Source: Pollenia angustigena (taxonomy: Eukaryota > Arthropoda > Insecta > Diptera > Polleniidae). From it: a stretch of 64,000 bases of DNA. The notes below the pieces were generated by a model that saw nothing but the letters and a program-made list of their open reading frames with translations, was not told where the DNA came from and searched no databases. The position numbers and the translations under genes are program-made. Positions 33,796 through 45,266 of the stretch are shown piece after piece (the stretch's first letter is position 1; every line of letters starts with the position of its first letter). The stretch is taken from NCBI GenBank assembly GCA_930367215.1, contig OV884057.1, positions 198,947,621 to 199,011,620 of the forward strand. Direction: 5' to 3'.

Positions 33796-34046
33796 ATATA
33801 TTATTTCTAAAACACTTTTTTTTGTCGGTTGCAAATATCTCCCATACCACCGCATCAAATTTAATGATTGATATCTCATTTCAAAGCTTATTTCTAACAC
33901 TAATGACGAAAAATAATTAGAAATTGAAAAATTAATATTTTCATTGATAAAAATTACGGTGCGAAATATTCGCACGGGTCATCTAGTGAATTTAAATAAG
34001 AAAAATGGAATAAGGGGAAAAAACTCCCGGGGAATTTTTATTGATA

Positions 34047-34295
34047 ATTCTGTGGTTTTCATGGCCAACCACATTGTCTTAAAAGCAAAATTTTTCAGTA
34101 GAGCCGATAAGCCATTTAAGATCAAACTATGGGCTAAGTATTGCGATCATTGAACTTTGTTATTTAGTTAGGAAATCAGAATATGTCCATCTTGATCAAA
34201 ACCATGCAAAGATCGTTTAAAATAATGAAATATTGCATCAACATCTTAAAATCGAAAAAATGGACACGCGCGGTTACCCATGAAAACCACAGAAT
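34047..34295. mobile_element. TA-flanked MITE, 249 bp
   Basis: ATTCTGTGGTTTTCATGG at the left and its exact inverse at the right are flanked by TA (34045-34046, 34296-34297). No coding sequence. Confidence 0.8.
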
Positions 34296-34563
34296 TAGTG
34301 CGGTGCGGTTTTTCATGCGATTTTGAAGTAAAAAACCGAAGTTCGGAACGGCATAAAATTAAAATCTATTTTATTTTCATTGCGGACTTTCTTTCTCTCT
34401 CAATTTGTGATACTCGTTCTCTTTCTGGTGTTACCATAGTTTTTGATTAATTGGCGATGTTCACAACATTATTGTACAAAAAACGTCGTCTTCCGTTGTA
34501 TTATGTTTATTTTTCTCTCCCGCAAGGATATATCGCACCGCAACGCAAACATTGTGTTTAGAC

Positions 34564-35098
34564 CAGTGTTCGAAAATAAACAGTACATTATTTAACGTTC
34601 GGCTCACACACCCAGGAACGATATCTATTTTTTTTAGTGATTGTGTAGACATACACAACCCTTAATACCGTTCGTAACTATTTTCATATTATATAATGTT
34701 CGGTTCTTCGTTAAAAAACAGAACAATTGTAGTGATACTGTAGACAAACATTATATTTTAATGCTCTATAATGTTTTTTTCGTGTGTGTAGTTTGTTTTT
34801 GTAATAAATGTTTGTTATTTTTTTACCAGCCAAAAGGGACGAAGATTAATGGGCCGAACCGACCACATTGAAGTTTGTGGATTTTCAAAAAAAAAAAAAA
34901 ACCGAAAGGAATTAAATATTCACATCTTTTGTTGAGTTTGATAAAACAGTAATATTTTTGTGTTCGAAAGATGACTAACAAGGAAACGTTATTTTTCTTA
35001 ATGGTTTTCTACACAAACACTATTAGCGTTTGTGTTTTCCACAAATCTACCGAACCGAACATTAAGAAACGGTATTTAGTGTTTATTTTGAAACACTG
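34564..35098. mobile_element. Non-autonomous hAT, CAGTGTTCGAAAATAAAC ends
   Basis: The left end CAGTGTTCGAAAATAAAC and the inverse right end CAGTGTTTCAAAATAAAC have the hAT form. Flanks are GTTTAGAC (34556..34563) and GTTAGAC (35099..35105), an 8-bp duplication with one base lost. A diverged relative is at 43511..43869. Confidence 0.78.
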
Positions 35099-35156
35099 GT
35101 TAGACTCTTAGGCTGAATAATAATAATTATCACTCTCTTTGTCTCTGGTTCCGGGT

Positions 35157-35959
35157 ATAAAGGCAGTATTAGGCTTAACTTTCTGTTATGTTACGAATCA
35201 GCTGACTTGTTTTTGTTATTAAAAAACCTGTGAAATTGATTAGTTTTTCTGTTCTGTTGCGGTTCAGTTTGTTAAAGGCAGAATTAGTCTTTACTTTCTG
35301 TTTCTGTTCTGTTCCGTGCCGTTCTGTTTCGAAATTGTAATAGTTACTTTTTCTGTAGCAACTTATCAGCCATTTATGACAAATTTATTAGTTTTGGACC
35401 GTCCATTGTTTCATTTCAATCACTTTAATGCAAATAAATTTGAAGAAATTAAATTTTACGAATTCTTAAAATCAAAAAATAGTTTATTTCAACATAAATA
35501 TGTATTTTTTATTATTTATTTTGCTGTCACTTACAATTACTTAACAAGTTTTTGATTTTAAAAAACTTAACCGCAACAGAACAGAAAAACTAATCAATTT
35601 TACAGGTTTTTAATAACAAAAACCAATCAGCTGATTCGTAACAGAACAGAAAGTAAAGACTAACTGAGCCTTAAAATCAAAAACTTGTTAAGTAATTGTA
35701 AGTGACAGCAAAATAATTAATAAAATATACATATTTATATTGAAATAAACTGATTTTTGATTTTAAGAATTCATAAAATTTAATTTTTTCAAATTTATGT
35801 TCATATAAGTTTTTGAAATAAAACAATGGACCGTGCAAAACTAATAAATTTTTCAAAAATTGCTGGTAAGTTGCTACAGAAAAAGTAACTATTACAATTT
35901 CTTAACAGAACGGCACGGAACAGAACAGAAACAGAAAGTAAAGACTAACAGAGCCTTAA
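35157..35959. repeat. Palindromic cluster of AAGGC-ended elements
   Basis: Segments beginning AAGGCNNNNTTAGTCTTTACTTTCTGTT alternate in orientation. 35276..35560 (with TCTGTTCCGTGCCGTTCTGT) is inverted at 35673..35959, and 35157..35275 (with ACGAATCAGCTGA) is inverted at 35560..35672. At least one unit, 35276..35672, has both ends. The whole could fold into large hairpins. Confidence 0.75.
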
Positions 35960-36226
35960 GTGTTCAGAATTATTCTTAAATAAATACATATGATGTCTCT
36001 AAAGGTTCTTCTCGCTGTCATTTTGCACTTAACAACTTTCATTCAACGTGATCTGCAGTGTTATTTCAATTTCAACGTAATTTTTGTAGTAAAGAAAAAA
36101 ATATTATTCGCAAGTTATTGTTAAATTATGTAAAATTAACAAAAAGTAACTATGAAGCAAAATCACTACAGAAAAATCTAAAATTAACCTTGTTTTCGAC
36201 AATTTTACATTGATTTTTTTTCTGTG

Positions 36227-36973
36227 TAAAAAATTAAAAAAGCGTTTTAGTTATAAAGACATTACAAATTGCTTGTTCTATTTCTTTAAAGACTTATTAA
36301 ATAATCATTTTTTGTTTCCATAAAATATTCAAAAACTACTCAAACTTAACTCAAGAACTAAGTAATGGTGTCTTAGAGTGAACTCGTTTAGTTGGAGCAT
36401 TTGAATTCAAAACGCATTTAGCTGGAAACTAGAATAATATCTTAACATTTTGGCATAACAATCTTAACCTATACGTCGTATTTTATTTGTATCCTTGTCA
36501 TAATTATAACCATGAATTTCGTAAATTCTTTAATCGTTTGTCATCAGTTCAATTGCCTGTCTGTCTACTAATTTTTTTTTTTTTTTTGCTCTTTTAAGTT
36601 TATGACTCGTAAGTTAAATTCAGTCTGTCGAATGACATAAACAAACAACTCATAAATATTTGCTTGTGTGGCTTCATTTATATCCAATGAAGATGCCTGT
36701 TGTTGATTTCTTTTTTGTTTGGTTTACCCCAATACAAGTTGTGAGAACTTTTCTAACTATTGCTTAACTCCTGAATATATTCAAAAAATGTGGTGACATT
36801 TTGGCAAATATTTGACACAATTAAAGAAATAAAAGTAAAACAATTTGAGTTAACCACTTGATGCCGAAAACCCCCCGGGTTAATATTATATTATAAAGCT
36901 CCATATCTAAGAAAATTATATAGACTGTGCCTTAAAAGTTTACTTTTCTGTAAGGTTATTTTATAACAACATC
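36227..36973. other. No recognisable feature
   Basis: AT-rich sequence with a T tract near 36570 and CCCCCCGGG at about 36872. No gene or inverted repeat was found. Confidence 0.4.
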
Positions 36974-37748
36974 TAAAGGAATCAACTGGCGCCTAAACGG
37001 CCGCCTCAAAGATTTAGAGTATGCAGACGACATATTTTTGCTCTCACATAGATTTGAAGATATGCAGTCAAAACTTAACAACATCGAAGCAGCAATTTGA
37101 GGTCTCAGAATTAATATCCCAAAATAAAACAAATACGCGACAGGTCACACTACAAGAACAAGAGATCGAAGACGTTTAATCCGTCTGCTACCTGGGTAGA
37201 ATAATATTAGCAAGTGGAGGCTCGATAGAGGATATTGGGACCCGCATAAACCAGGCCAGGCAATCTTATGACCAACTTCACCATGTGGGGAAATCCCCTC
37301 ATTTCTCTAAGCGCACTAAAATCAACATCTTTAATGGCTGTGTGAAATCAGTTGCACTTTACGGCTGCGAGTCTTGGAACTGAAATCAATAGGATAGTAA
37401 TGTCGTAAAAGTACTCATCAACCGTTGCTTAAGTCGCATACTATAAATTTTCTGGCCAAAGACTATCACAAACGAACGTGCGGACAAACACCAGTTGAGT
37501 ATTTAATCAGTTAATGGAAATGGTGGTGGATGGGCCATGCCCTGCGAAAACCTCAAGCCGACATCAGCAGAAACGCAGTATACTGGAATCCGCATGGCAG
37601 CCGCAGGAAATGTCGGCCGAGCCACACCTGGTGTCGACAACTAGACATCGAAGCAAACAAAGTCAAAAAAACGTGGAACGAGCTAAAGATCATGTCAGCA
37701 GATAAACAAGAATGGAATACAATCATTAAGGCCCTGTGCGACTTATAG
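36974..37748 (+). pseudogene. LINE reverse-transcriptase C-terminal fragment
   Basis: The fragment starts at KGINWRLNGRLKDLEYADDI, which holds the YADD catalytic motif, then in shifted frames gives YLGRIILASGGSIEDIGTRI, KINIFNGCVKSVALYGCESW and the tail WWMGHALRKPQADISRNAVY through ALCDL. This order (YxDD, YLG, LYG.E.W, GH.LRK, WNP.G.R) is that of RTE-like or related non-LTR retrotransposons. It is 5'-truncated and has stops and frameshifts. No companion endonuclease is nearby. Confidence 0.8.
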
Positions 37749-37822
37749 GAACAAAAGGAATTCATATATAATTTGTTGTCTTTAAAATTTTATTATTAAA
37801 GAAGACAATTCCTTCTTTAATA

Positions 37823-38143
37823 ACACTGTGCTCAAAATTTACCCTTTTTCTTTAGACAAGCCGGGCACATGGGGTTTTAGCATACTTCGGGTACGCTAAA
37901 TCCAATTGTGCCCACCGTTCTTTTTTTTTTTGCGAAATTTCGGTTTTTTAATTTCAATAAACTAAACCGTTTTTGAGTTACGCGAATATATGTTGTGCAA
38001 CCTCCTTCATTTTCGAAATAACGGTATATCTCGAAAACAAGAGCTAACCTAAAAAAACGATGGGCAGTATTAAATTCAACGTACCCGAATTATGCTAAAA
38101 CGCCATGTACCCGGCTTGTCTAATTTTGCAACCAGCACAGTGT
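37823..38143. mobile_element. Family A, compact copy with both ends
   Basis: ACACTGTGCTCAAAATTTAC at the left and the inverse of ACACTGTGCTGGTTGCAAAA at the right start terminal repeats of about 90 bases that also share AGACAAGCCGGG and TAGCATANTTCGGGTACG. It is 321 bp. Outer bases are AT-rich, so the duplication is uncertain. Confidence 0.82.
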
Positions 38144-38578
38144 AATTAAGTTTTTATTTTGACTGGCTAGTAGATCTCTCTGTGCACTGTTGCTTTTCAG
38201 CAGAGTTTGCATTTGCCAAATATTTGTCTAGTGTGATCACATGACTAAATATACAAGTCTCCTCGAATAAAGTCAAATCGACCTTAATTGGCTTAGATGT
38301 TGTAAAACTTAAACCATATTTAATAAAATTAAAAGATTCCAATTCATTCTACTGTCCTAAAAGTCCTTGAATATTTTGTTCAACAACTAAATCAGAAAGT
38401 TGAGTAAACGAAAGAAAACTATTATGGACTTTAAGCAAATTGTTTAGATTTGTGCGTAATGTTTTACTTAAAGTTTATATTTAGATATAAAGGGTTTTTC
38501 AACAAGAACTTTGTTTTTTAATTGTGACAACACCAACAATATGATAGTTTTGACATTTAGTTGTTTGACGTATTCGTG

Positions 38579-39331
38579 CACACAGAAAAAAATACCAATG
38601 TTAAAACAACATGGCGAAATGTTGATTGAGAATCATGGTAAATTTCTGCAAAAGTATGCCCTTTATTTAAATTTATCATTATTTCATATTAATTTTAAAT
38701 GAAAAATATTAAAATAACCTTAAGTCACGTTTATTTAATATTATTCACTGTTAAAATAACATTGTTCAATATTGAATCCATAAAAACCTGTTTTATATTA
38801 AAATCAAAAGCTTATCTTGTTAAATTAACATGCATACATACTTAAGTATGTAGATTTTTGTATTTTCATATTTAATGTATGTTATAAAAAGAAGACAATT
38901 CCCGTATTCTTTTAATAAAAATTATTAAGTTAAATAGTACATCAAGTTTTCAAAGTAGAATGATGACGAAAACCATATCGGGCCATTCTGCTGATGCTTC
39001 TGTTAACAAAGGAGATACAAAATAAGTAAAACATGTGTTACAGGGGTAAGTGTTTTAAATTATTCTTTAATACATGCATATGTTGTCTTCACACTGTTAT
39101 ATCACCCTCCAACCAATTTTATTATTTCAATATAAATGAGATTTTGTTCTAACTTTACTGCAATGTTAAATTAACATGAATTATAGTTATTTTAGTAGGA
39201 AAAAATGTTGTTTGCAAGTTATTGTAAAATCATGTTAAATTAACATGAAATAACAATGAAGCAAAATCACTACTGAAAAATTCAAAATCAACCTTGTTTT
39301 GAACGAATTTACATTGATTCTTTTCTGTGTG
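38579..39331. mobile_element. CACACAGAAAA-ended element Z2
   Basis: It begins CACACAGAAAAAAATACCAA and ends with the inverse of CACACAGAAAAGAATCAATG. It is the compact relative of Z1. It is AT-rich and non-coding, with TTAAATTAACAT phrases near both ends. It interrupts the mariner relic upstream of its coding remnant. Confidence 0.75.
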
Positions 39332-39357
39332 TAGTGGATGCATTGGCATTTGTTACA

Positions 39358-39751
39358 ATGAATTTAATTTCACTCGAAAATCGCGTTAAAATAATTGAAA
39401 TCCACTATGAAAATGGTGGTTCTGTTAAAGTTACATTACACACATCCAATGAAACGATCAATTTATTGCAAACCAAATTTCTCGATCACATAATTTCACG
39501 AACATCAGCTGCTAATTTAACAGTCAGATCGTAGTGATTTAACACCACTGGATTATTTTTTGTAGGGCTATGTTAAGGACAGAGTCTATACGGAGCCAAT
39601 CGTATCGATTGCAGCCTTAAAACTCAAAATCCGTGATGTGATTAATGAAATAGATCCGCCATTTTGCCAAAAAGTGACTAAAAACGTTGATGAAAGATTC
39701 GACATCTGTCAGCGTGCTGGACATTTGCCAGATATCATTTTTCATTCATAA
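39358..39751 (+). pseudogene. Mariner-superfamily transposase remnant
   Basis: The N-terminus reads MNLISLENRVKIIEIHYENG, a helix-turn-helix start. It then jumps, by deletion, to KFLDHIISRTSAANLTVRS. After a frameshift comes DLTPLDYFL, a stop in place of Trp, then GYVKDRVYTEPIVSIAALKL and HLPDIIFHS. The D-L-T-P-L-D-(Y/F)-F-L-W-G-Y-V-K motif carries the last catalytic Asp of a mariner-type DDD enzyme. The other two catalytic residues are deleted. It is not functional. Confidence 0.8.
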
Positions 39752-39851
39752 TAACCGAACTTTTCTCTTCTTAATACAATAAAAATTTTAATCATCTTCA
39801 CCTAAGTTTTTTGTTTTAGAAAACAAAGTTCTTGTTGAAAAACCCGCTTTA

Positions 39852-40184
39852 TTTTTATATAAGACTTTTTTTTCAATGTGCCTTTCTGAGTCAAATTTTA
39901 ATTTATAAGACTTTCTTCCAATAGTCCTATTCCTTCAATATTTCATATCGTCATCGTAAATGGGCAGTTCCAGCGAAAAGTCTACATTTTGTAACGGAAC
40001 GCCAGAAGTTATTTAAATTGTTTCTCAAAAAATTGTATATGTATAGTTAACTTTTTTATATTTTAGTGTAAAGCGCAACTAGCTCTACATTAAGTTACAA
40101 AAGGGATAATGGTTGAGCACATGGTCCTTAAATACAACCTTATCTGCATTCTGGCGTTACATTAAAAAAAGTAGACTTTTCCCT
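39852..40184. other. No recognisable feature
   Basis: Flanking sequence between two transposons, AT-rich with no gene or repeat seen. Confidence 0.4.
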
Positions 40185-40218
40185 GAAAATGCCACTGCCG
40201 TAGCTAGACCATATTTCT

Positions 40219-40237
40219 GGGGGGGGGGGGGGGGGGG
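40219..40237 (+). repeat. Run of 19 G
   Basis: An uninterrupted G tract lies just inside the hAT left end. The right end has shorter G and C runs (42916..42922, 42938..42945 and a CCCCCC), so the tract is probably an expansion of a subterminal G block. It is exceptional in this AT-rich sequence and could form a quadruplex. Confidence 0.9.
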
Positions 40238-40449
40238 CTATACCCCTCGAAAAAAATGTTTACTTTTCGTTTTTTATTTAATTAAAAATCAGGTTAAAAA
40301 AATTACACATATTCAGTTCAATAAAACAAATCTTAAAATTATTTTAGTCTTTTAACAGTAAAATATAAAATTCAGGCATTAAAAAACTAAAAAAAAATAT
40401 AACAAAACAAAAACTATAAAAAAACAAAAACTATAACAAAACAATAAAA

Positions 40450-42711
40450 TTAATTAATATAATCGAAGATAAGTTTTCTATTTTTTTTGCAAAATATATT
40501 TAGAATATCTTCTGCACAAATATGAGTTTTGACTAGTTCGTTTTCAATATTTAAAATGGCCATGTTTGAAAATCTATTCTGATTCATTGTTGAACAAAGC
40601 CATGTTTTAATTCTTCTCATAGCCGAAAAACTTCTTTCACATCCAGCTGAGCTAATAGGTAGGCTCATTGCCACTTGTAGGAGTTTGAATAAGTTTGGGT
40701 AGATATTTTTATCTATTTTAGATTTAAATTTAAGTAAACTTATATTTACACATGTTTCATTAGATACATTATTGATAAAATTTTTAAGAACAGTGACTTC
40801 TGCTTTGAGAGAGTCGCAATTAATTTTTAAAATATATTTATAATTATCAGTGAATTCTGCAGATTCTTCTAAATCTAATCTGAAGAATGCATTAACAGAT
40901 TTAGCAAACGGAATACTTTGAAATCTGTATTCTAAGTTGAAGGATATATTATCAACAACAGAAAAGTAAATGTTTATTTTCCAATATTCTGCTGCTGAAG
41001 TGTTGTTAGGTAAATCTAAAAACTGATCCTTACCCAATGTTGAATCAACATATAATTCTTTTTCTAAAGAGCTTACTTTTTTTCTTTTTGATATTCTAAG
41101 AGGTTCCAGTGAAATATCATTTTCGTTTGCAAATTGTTCTATTTGACACCAAATTGTCGAAAAATTATTTCGGCTTACTTTAAATGTATCTATTGTAGCA
41201 ATAATTGAATCATAAGCTTGTCCAAGAGTTTCATCTTTTGTTTGAAAAAACTTGCTCAATACATTAATGGTTTGAAGTACGAAATAAAAAATATGTAAGT
41301 TTACAATAAAATCAGGTTTAGTTATTGAAGTCAGAATACCAAGTGCCTCAATTGCATTTTTATCTCTACCTTCATTAATTTCTTTTTCCAATGCATTTTT
41401 AATAAGCACAACATTGTTAATAATAGATTTGCAATTCTCATACCGACAGCTCCATCTAGTAGTGCTGAGACTTCTAATTGAAACATTATTAATTTGAAGA
41501 GACTGACAAACTTTTTTTAATTCGTTGTTGTTTCCGGGCTTCGAAAAATGGGTATATAATCAATCAATCATATTAAAAAATGGCGTCGCTGTTCTTATGT
41601 TTGAACAGGAATCCACAACTACCAAATTTAATCTGTGAGCTAAACAGTGAATAAAAACTGCTTGAGGATTTGATTCTTTAATTTTGGCCTGTAATCCATT
41701 TTTATAGCCAGACATAACATTAGCGCCGTCGTAGGACTGCCCAATAATTGGTATACCAGTTAAACCCGTTTTTTCAAAAAAGTCTTATAATAAGTTTTGT
41801 AAGGCATTAGAGTCTCTATCCGAAGAACAATCTACAAATCCTAAAAATCTCTCTTCAACTTCGAGCTCATTTGTGAATCTTATTACTATCGATAACTGTT
41901 CTTCTTTGAAACATCTCGCCTCATCTACCATCAGGGAATAAAAGCCACATTTTTTCACACTTTGTGTGATTATGTTATTTACAACATTCGCCGAAATAGT
42001 TACTAATTCATTTTGTATAGATGGGCTGCAATTATTTTTAGGCTTGATAAAATTTGATTTAAACTTGTCATCATATTTTGCAAAATAATCTGAGATCTCG
42101 AGAAAGTTTCCTCTGTTTTTGGAGTTTATGTCCTCTCTGTGTCCACGAAGAGGAAGCCCCTGCCGTGCTAAAACCAAAATTAAATCAATAATCTTTCTGA
42201 GATATTCACGGGTCTGTTCTATTTGTTCCGAACGCTGTTTTAAAATTAACTCATGAACCTCCGGTGAGCTTTGAAACATTTTGTATCCCTGAATACTTTA
42301 CAGAATTGTTGTGCTTTTTGAGGGCTTCACTAAGCTTTTTCCACTTTTCATAGCCGGCATTATTTTGAACCGAAATTGCGGCATACAAAACAAAATGCCT
42401 TTTGCTTTTCCACACTTTATTCAAGCCAATCATATGTGTCATAGTACTTTGAAGAAAACGATATATTTTGTCCATCAACAAATGTCTTTTTAAAAGCTAT
42501 TTTTGGTTTCTGTGGACCGCTTTCTTTTGTTCCTAAGTCTGACACATCACCAATTTGTAAACTATTTTTTGATGTTTGAGGATGATCCTCTTCTAAAGAT
42601 GTGACATCAGCATGGATTACATTTATTGGCTCAGTTTCAGAACTTCCAGTAGCACTTGCACTTTGTTTTGTTTTAAGAAATGATCTTATATCATGTATTG
42701 TTCAACTACAC
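40450..42711 (-). pseudogene. hAT transposase, ZMYM1/DUF4371 type
   Basis: From the N-terminus: a Ser/Thr-rich region (KQSASATGSSETEPINVIHA), a zinc-finger segment around CFVCRNFG and GYEKWKKLSEALKKHNNSVK, the DUF4371 block with GLPLRGHREDINSKNRGNF and LMVDEARCFKEEQLSIVIRF, then IIGQSYDGANVMSGYKNGLQ and FIHCLAHRLNLVVVD. The C-terminus has NISFNLEYRFQSI and the dimerisation motif LPISSAGCERSFSAMRRIKT. Candidate catalytic residues Asp, Asp and Glu lie in LMVDEA, GQSYDG and NLEYRF. Stops interrupt it near 42420, 41780 and 41570, and a frame change lies near 42380. The last 319 codons (40450..41409) are open. It is an inactive but recent-looking copy. Confidence 0.88.
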
Positions 42712-42984
42712 GGAAAAGTTATGAAGTAAGCGGTGTGTTTAACACTTAACAAAACGATTTGCAAAGTAGTGTGCATTTTAACTAATACGTATATAACAAT
42801 TCTTAAGTGCACAGACAAAAACAATATTTTTAATAAAGACATTTAATAGAACCTAAAGAAAATTGTAATTGAATTTAAAAAAAATGTATTCATACAAAAA
42901 AAGGAAAAAATTCTGGGGGGGCTAAACAGTTTCTGGGGGGGGCTTATCCCCCCAGACCGGTCTATCTACGCCAATGGAAAATGC

Positions 42985-43510
42985 CCATATGTACCTTTAA
43001 ACGAGCAAAGATTTTTAAATTTGATAGCTTGAAAAAACTCTGCTCAATTCGCAGTTTTATTCAGTTTTGTAATGCAAGTCAAAATCTACTTCCGTTTTTT
43101 TAATCTGCAAATCCTTAGCGTCGATTGCTGTAATTTTTTTTCTGAATATAGTGCTACTTCATTACTTAGCATATCTTAAAACATTTTTTACAAATTTGAC
43201 TTATTCATTTACTATTTTTACATTTTGTGGTCCAAATATAACGACACGTCAAAATGGAAATGCCCAAATGCAAACGGACGTAGCTATACAAAAATTCGAA
43301 ATTGTGTTTTCGATTGAATTTTGTCCGTTTTATTAAACATGTTCACGAAAGTTTTTAGATCCCTAAGATCAAAAATGACGACTTCGTTAGCGAAATTCAA
43401 ACGCCAAGAACACCTTTTTGTTATGACTTTGTATTTTTAGCTTCTCATCTTTATGCGCTTATATGTATGTATAGCTTAAAAATCTAACATGGTTTAAGGA
43501 CATATAAAAC
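42985..43510. other. No recognisable feature
   Basis: Apparently single-copy sequence to the right of the hAT element. The short frame at 43151..43336 has no recognisable family. Confidence 0.4.
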
Positions 43511-43869
43511 CAGTGTTCGAAAATAAATACTAAATATCGCTCCTTAGTGTTCGGTTCGGTTGATTTGTGGAAAACACAAACGCTAAAAGTGTTTGTGTAG
43601 AAAATCATTAAAAAAAAATAACGTTTCCCTGTTAGCCATATTTCGAACACAAAAATTATACTGTTTTTATCAAACTCAACAAAAGATGAGAACATTTAAT
43701 TCCATTCGGTTTTTTTTTTTTAATCCAAAATCCTCATTTTGTTCGGTTCGGCTTATAATGTTCGTACCTTTTAGCTGGTAAAAAAAACCAAACAGTTTTT
43801 ACAAAAACAAAATACACATACGAAAAAAAGGCAGCAAAATAATTTTACACAAACAAAACATATACACAA
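43511..43869 (-). mobile_element. Relative of the CAGTGTTCG hAT element, inverted
   Basis: It starts CCAGTGTTCGAAAATAAATA and continues GTTCGGTTCGGTTGATTTGT, matching the inverse of the right half of 34564..35098. Its other end is not intact. A second CAGTGTTCGAAAATAAAC at 43870..43888 points the same way and merges into family H. Confidence 0.65.
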
Positions 43870-43880
43870 TCAGTGTTCGA

Positions 43881-44505
43881 AAATAAACTGTTTTCCGGTA
43901 GTGGGGTTTATATGGGACCTAGGGTAAATTATGGACCGATCTTCACGAAATTTCACATTGTAATTTCTAGTTCTATAAAACTGTGATGTACCAAATTTTG
44001 TTATGATAGCATTATTTTTACGGTTTTAAGCGTACTAAACTATTTTCCGAAAGTGTGGTTTATATGGGGACAAGGGTAAATTATGGACCGATTTTCATGA
44101 AACTCTACAGCGTGCTTTCCAGCCGAATAAAACGAATTCTTATATCATTTTGTGCATTGTTCCACCATTTATGTTAGTTTTTGTAACAAAATTATCAATT
44201 TTTTTTAGGTGGTGGTTCCACATTTTGATTCATAGCTCTGATCCTACTAAACCGATTTTGCTGGATTTCAATCCTAAACTGCTCAGGATAACTACAAGCA
44301 ATTTGACGTCAAGTTTGTTTATTTTTTTTGAGTTTTTCGAAAGTGAGCGTGTTTTTAACAGACGGACATGGCTAAATCGACTAAGAATTAATCAAGGACC
44401 CAGAATATATATACCTAATGGGGTCTGAGATGAATAGTAAAAAAGTTTCACACGGAATGACAAACTTAGTATGCCCTCTTCACAAATTGTGGTGGAGGGT
44501 ATAAA
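43881..44505 (-). repeat. Family H copy, minus strand
   Basis: On the minus strand it runs from ATACCCTCCACCAC (about 44505) through GTTTGTCATTCCGTGTGAAA, CATGTCCGTCTGTTAAAAAC and the GGCCCCATATAAAC-type unit to about 43881. The microsatellite is short here and the tandem is reduced to one and a half units. Confidence 0.78.
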
Positions 44506-45112
44506 AATATCAAAAAAAGTTAATTTATTTGCAAGGTGGTCTTAAAAAAACATCTGAATGTTATTGCGTTACCTGTTGTTGTTACATTGTTATCATATTG
44601 AGGCCACATTGCTAAGTTATTCCAATGGAAACTAAAGTTGAATTTAAATGTACCACATCGGCGGATTAAGTTTTATTCAAGTGTTAAGTGAAGATGCGAA
44701 TTTTGTATTTAAAACGATTTTAAACGTAAATATGTTTTAATATGAATCCTGAAAATTGGCCATTATTGTTATTGAGTTTAAACTACATATAAATTTAAGT
44801 TCAGTTGAACTAAACTAGCGTTTACACATTTACTAATTTATAAGCCATTAGGGAGGTTAGACCACATTTGTGTCCATAACTGATTGTCATGGATTTTAAT
44901 TGCAAATTGTGAAGTCATTTGAAAGCGAGCGTTTTTTTATTTTTAAATATAGATATGGTAACATCGAATAAGAACTACTCAAAGACCAAGAATGCATATA
45001 CATACATATGTACATATATTCACATATTATGTGGCCTCAGATGATAATTTCTTGGTGTTGCACAATAAATGACAAACTTTATAAGCCCTTTATTCGAGGT
45101 AAAAAAAATATA
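44506..45112. other. No clear feature
   Basis: AT-rich sequence with a short ATACATACATATGTACATAT stretch near 45000. GAGCGTTTTTTTATTTTTAA near 44928 hints at a diverged family H copy. Confidence 0.35.
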
Positions 45113-45266
45113 AGCCCAGCAAAATTTTTTCTTTCAAAATAACCAAAAATATAATGAGAACTTGACGAGAAGACTACTTATTTTTCTACTAGAAAAAGTA
45201 CTTATTTTTGTTCGCGATGTCCCAAAATTTATAATATATATGGCCAATTATAACCTTAAAAATAAT
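45113..45266 (-). mobile_element. Fragment of MITE U
   Basis: CCCAGCAAAATTTT, GAACTTGACG, ACTTATTTTTCTACTAG and TTGTTCGCGATGTCCCAAAA match the inverse of 26470..26606. The other end has been replaced by element V. Confidence 0.7.

Larger units (their letters stand above)
31988..36226. mobile_element. CACAGAAAA-ended element Z1, expanded by insertions
   Basis: The left part (31988..32453) and right part (35958..36226) align with the compact copy at 38579..39331, including AATGTTAAATTAATATGGCG and GAATGATGACAAAACCATAT on the left and AGCAAAATCACTACAGAAAA on the right. Ends CACACAGAAAA and the inverse CACAGAAAA are TA-flanked. About 3.5 kb of later DNA sits between: family H, a TA-MITE, a small TA-MITE, a non-autonomous hAT and a palindromic cluster. 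Confidence 0.75.
38490..39849 (+). mobile_element. Mariner-superfamily element, internally deleted
   Basis: AAGGGTTTTTCAACAAGAAC at the left and the inverse of AAGCGGGTTTTTCAACAAGA at the right form inverted ends, TA-flanked (38488-38489, 39850-39851). The transposase keeps its N-terminal start and C-terminal catalytic part but lacks the middle. Element Z2 is inserted at 38579..39331. Confidence 0.85.
40193..42976 (-). mobile_element. hAT transposon with perfect 8-bp duplication
   Basis: Termini CACTGCCGTAGCTAGACC and the inverse CATTGGCGTAGATAGACC, both followed by G- or C-tracts, are hAT-type. The 8-bp duplication GAAAATGC is exact (40185..40192 and 42977..42984). The 2,784-bp span carries a hAT transposase on the minus strand along most of its length. 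Both ends are complete, and only point damage to the transposase separates it from an autonomous copy. Confidence 0.93.

Noticed and set aside
37530..37765. Separate small genes near 37.6 kb
   Set aside because: The frames are overlapping readings of the LINE C-terminal tail (GHALRK, WNPHGSRRK); the minus-strand one is antisense.
37823..38143. Family A as a second Transib group, because its ends begin CACTGTG
   Set aside because: The inner terminal sequence differs from the Transib-like ends, and the flanks are AT-rich rather than CGNCG; no transposase is linked to it.
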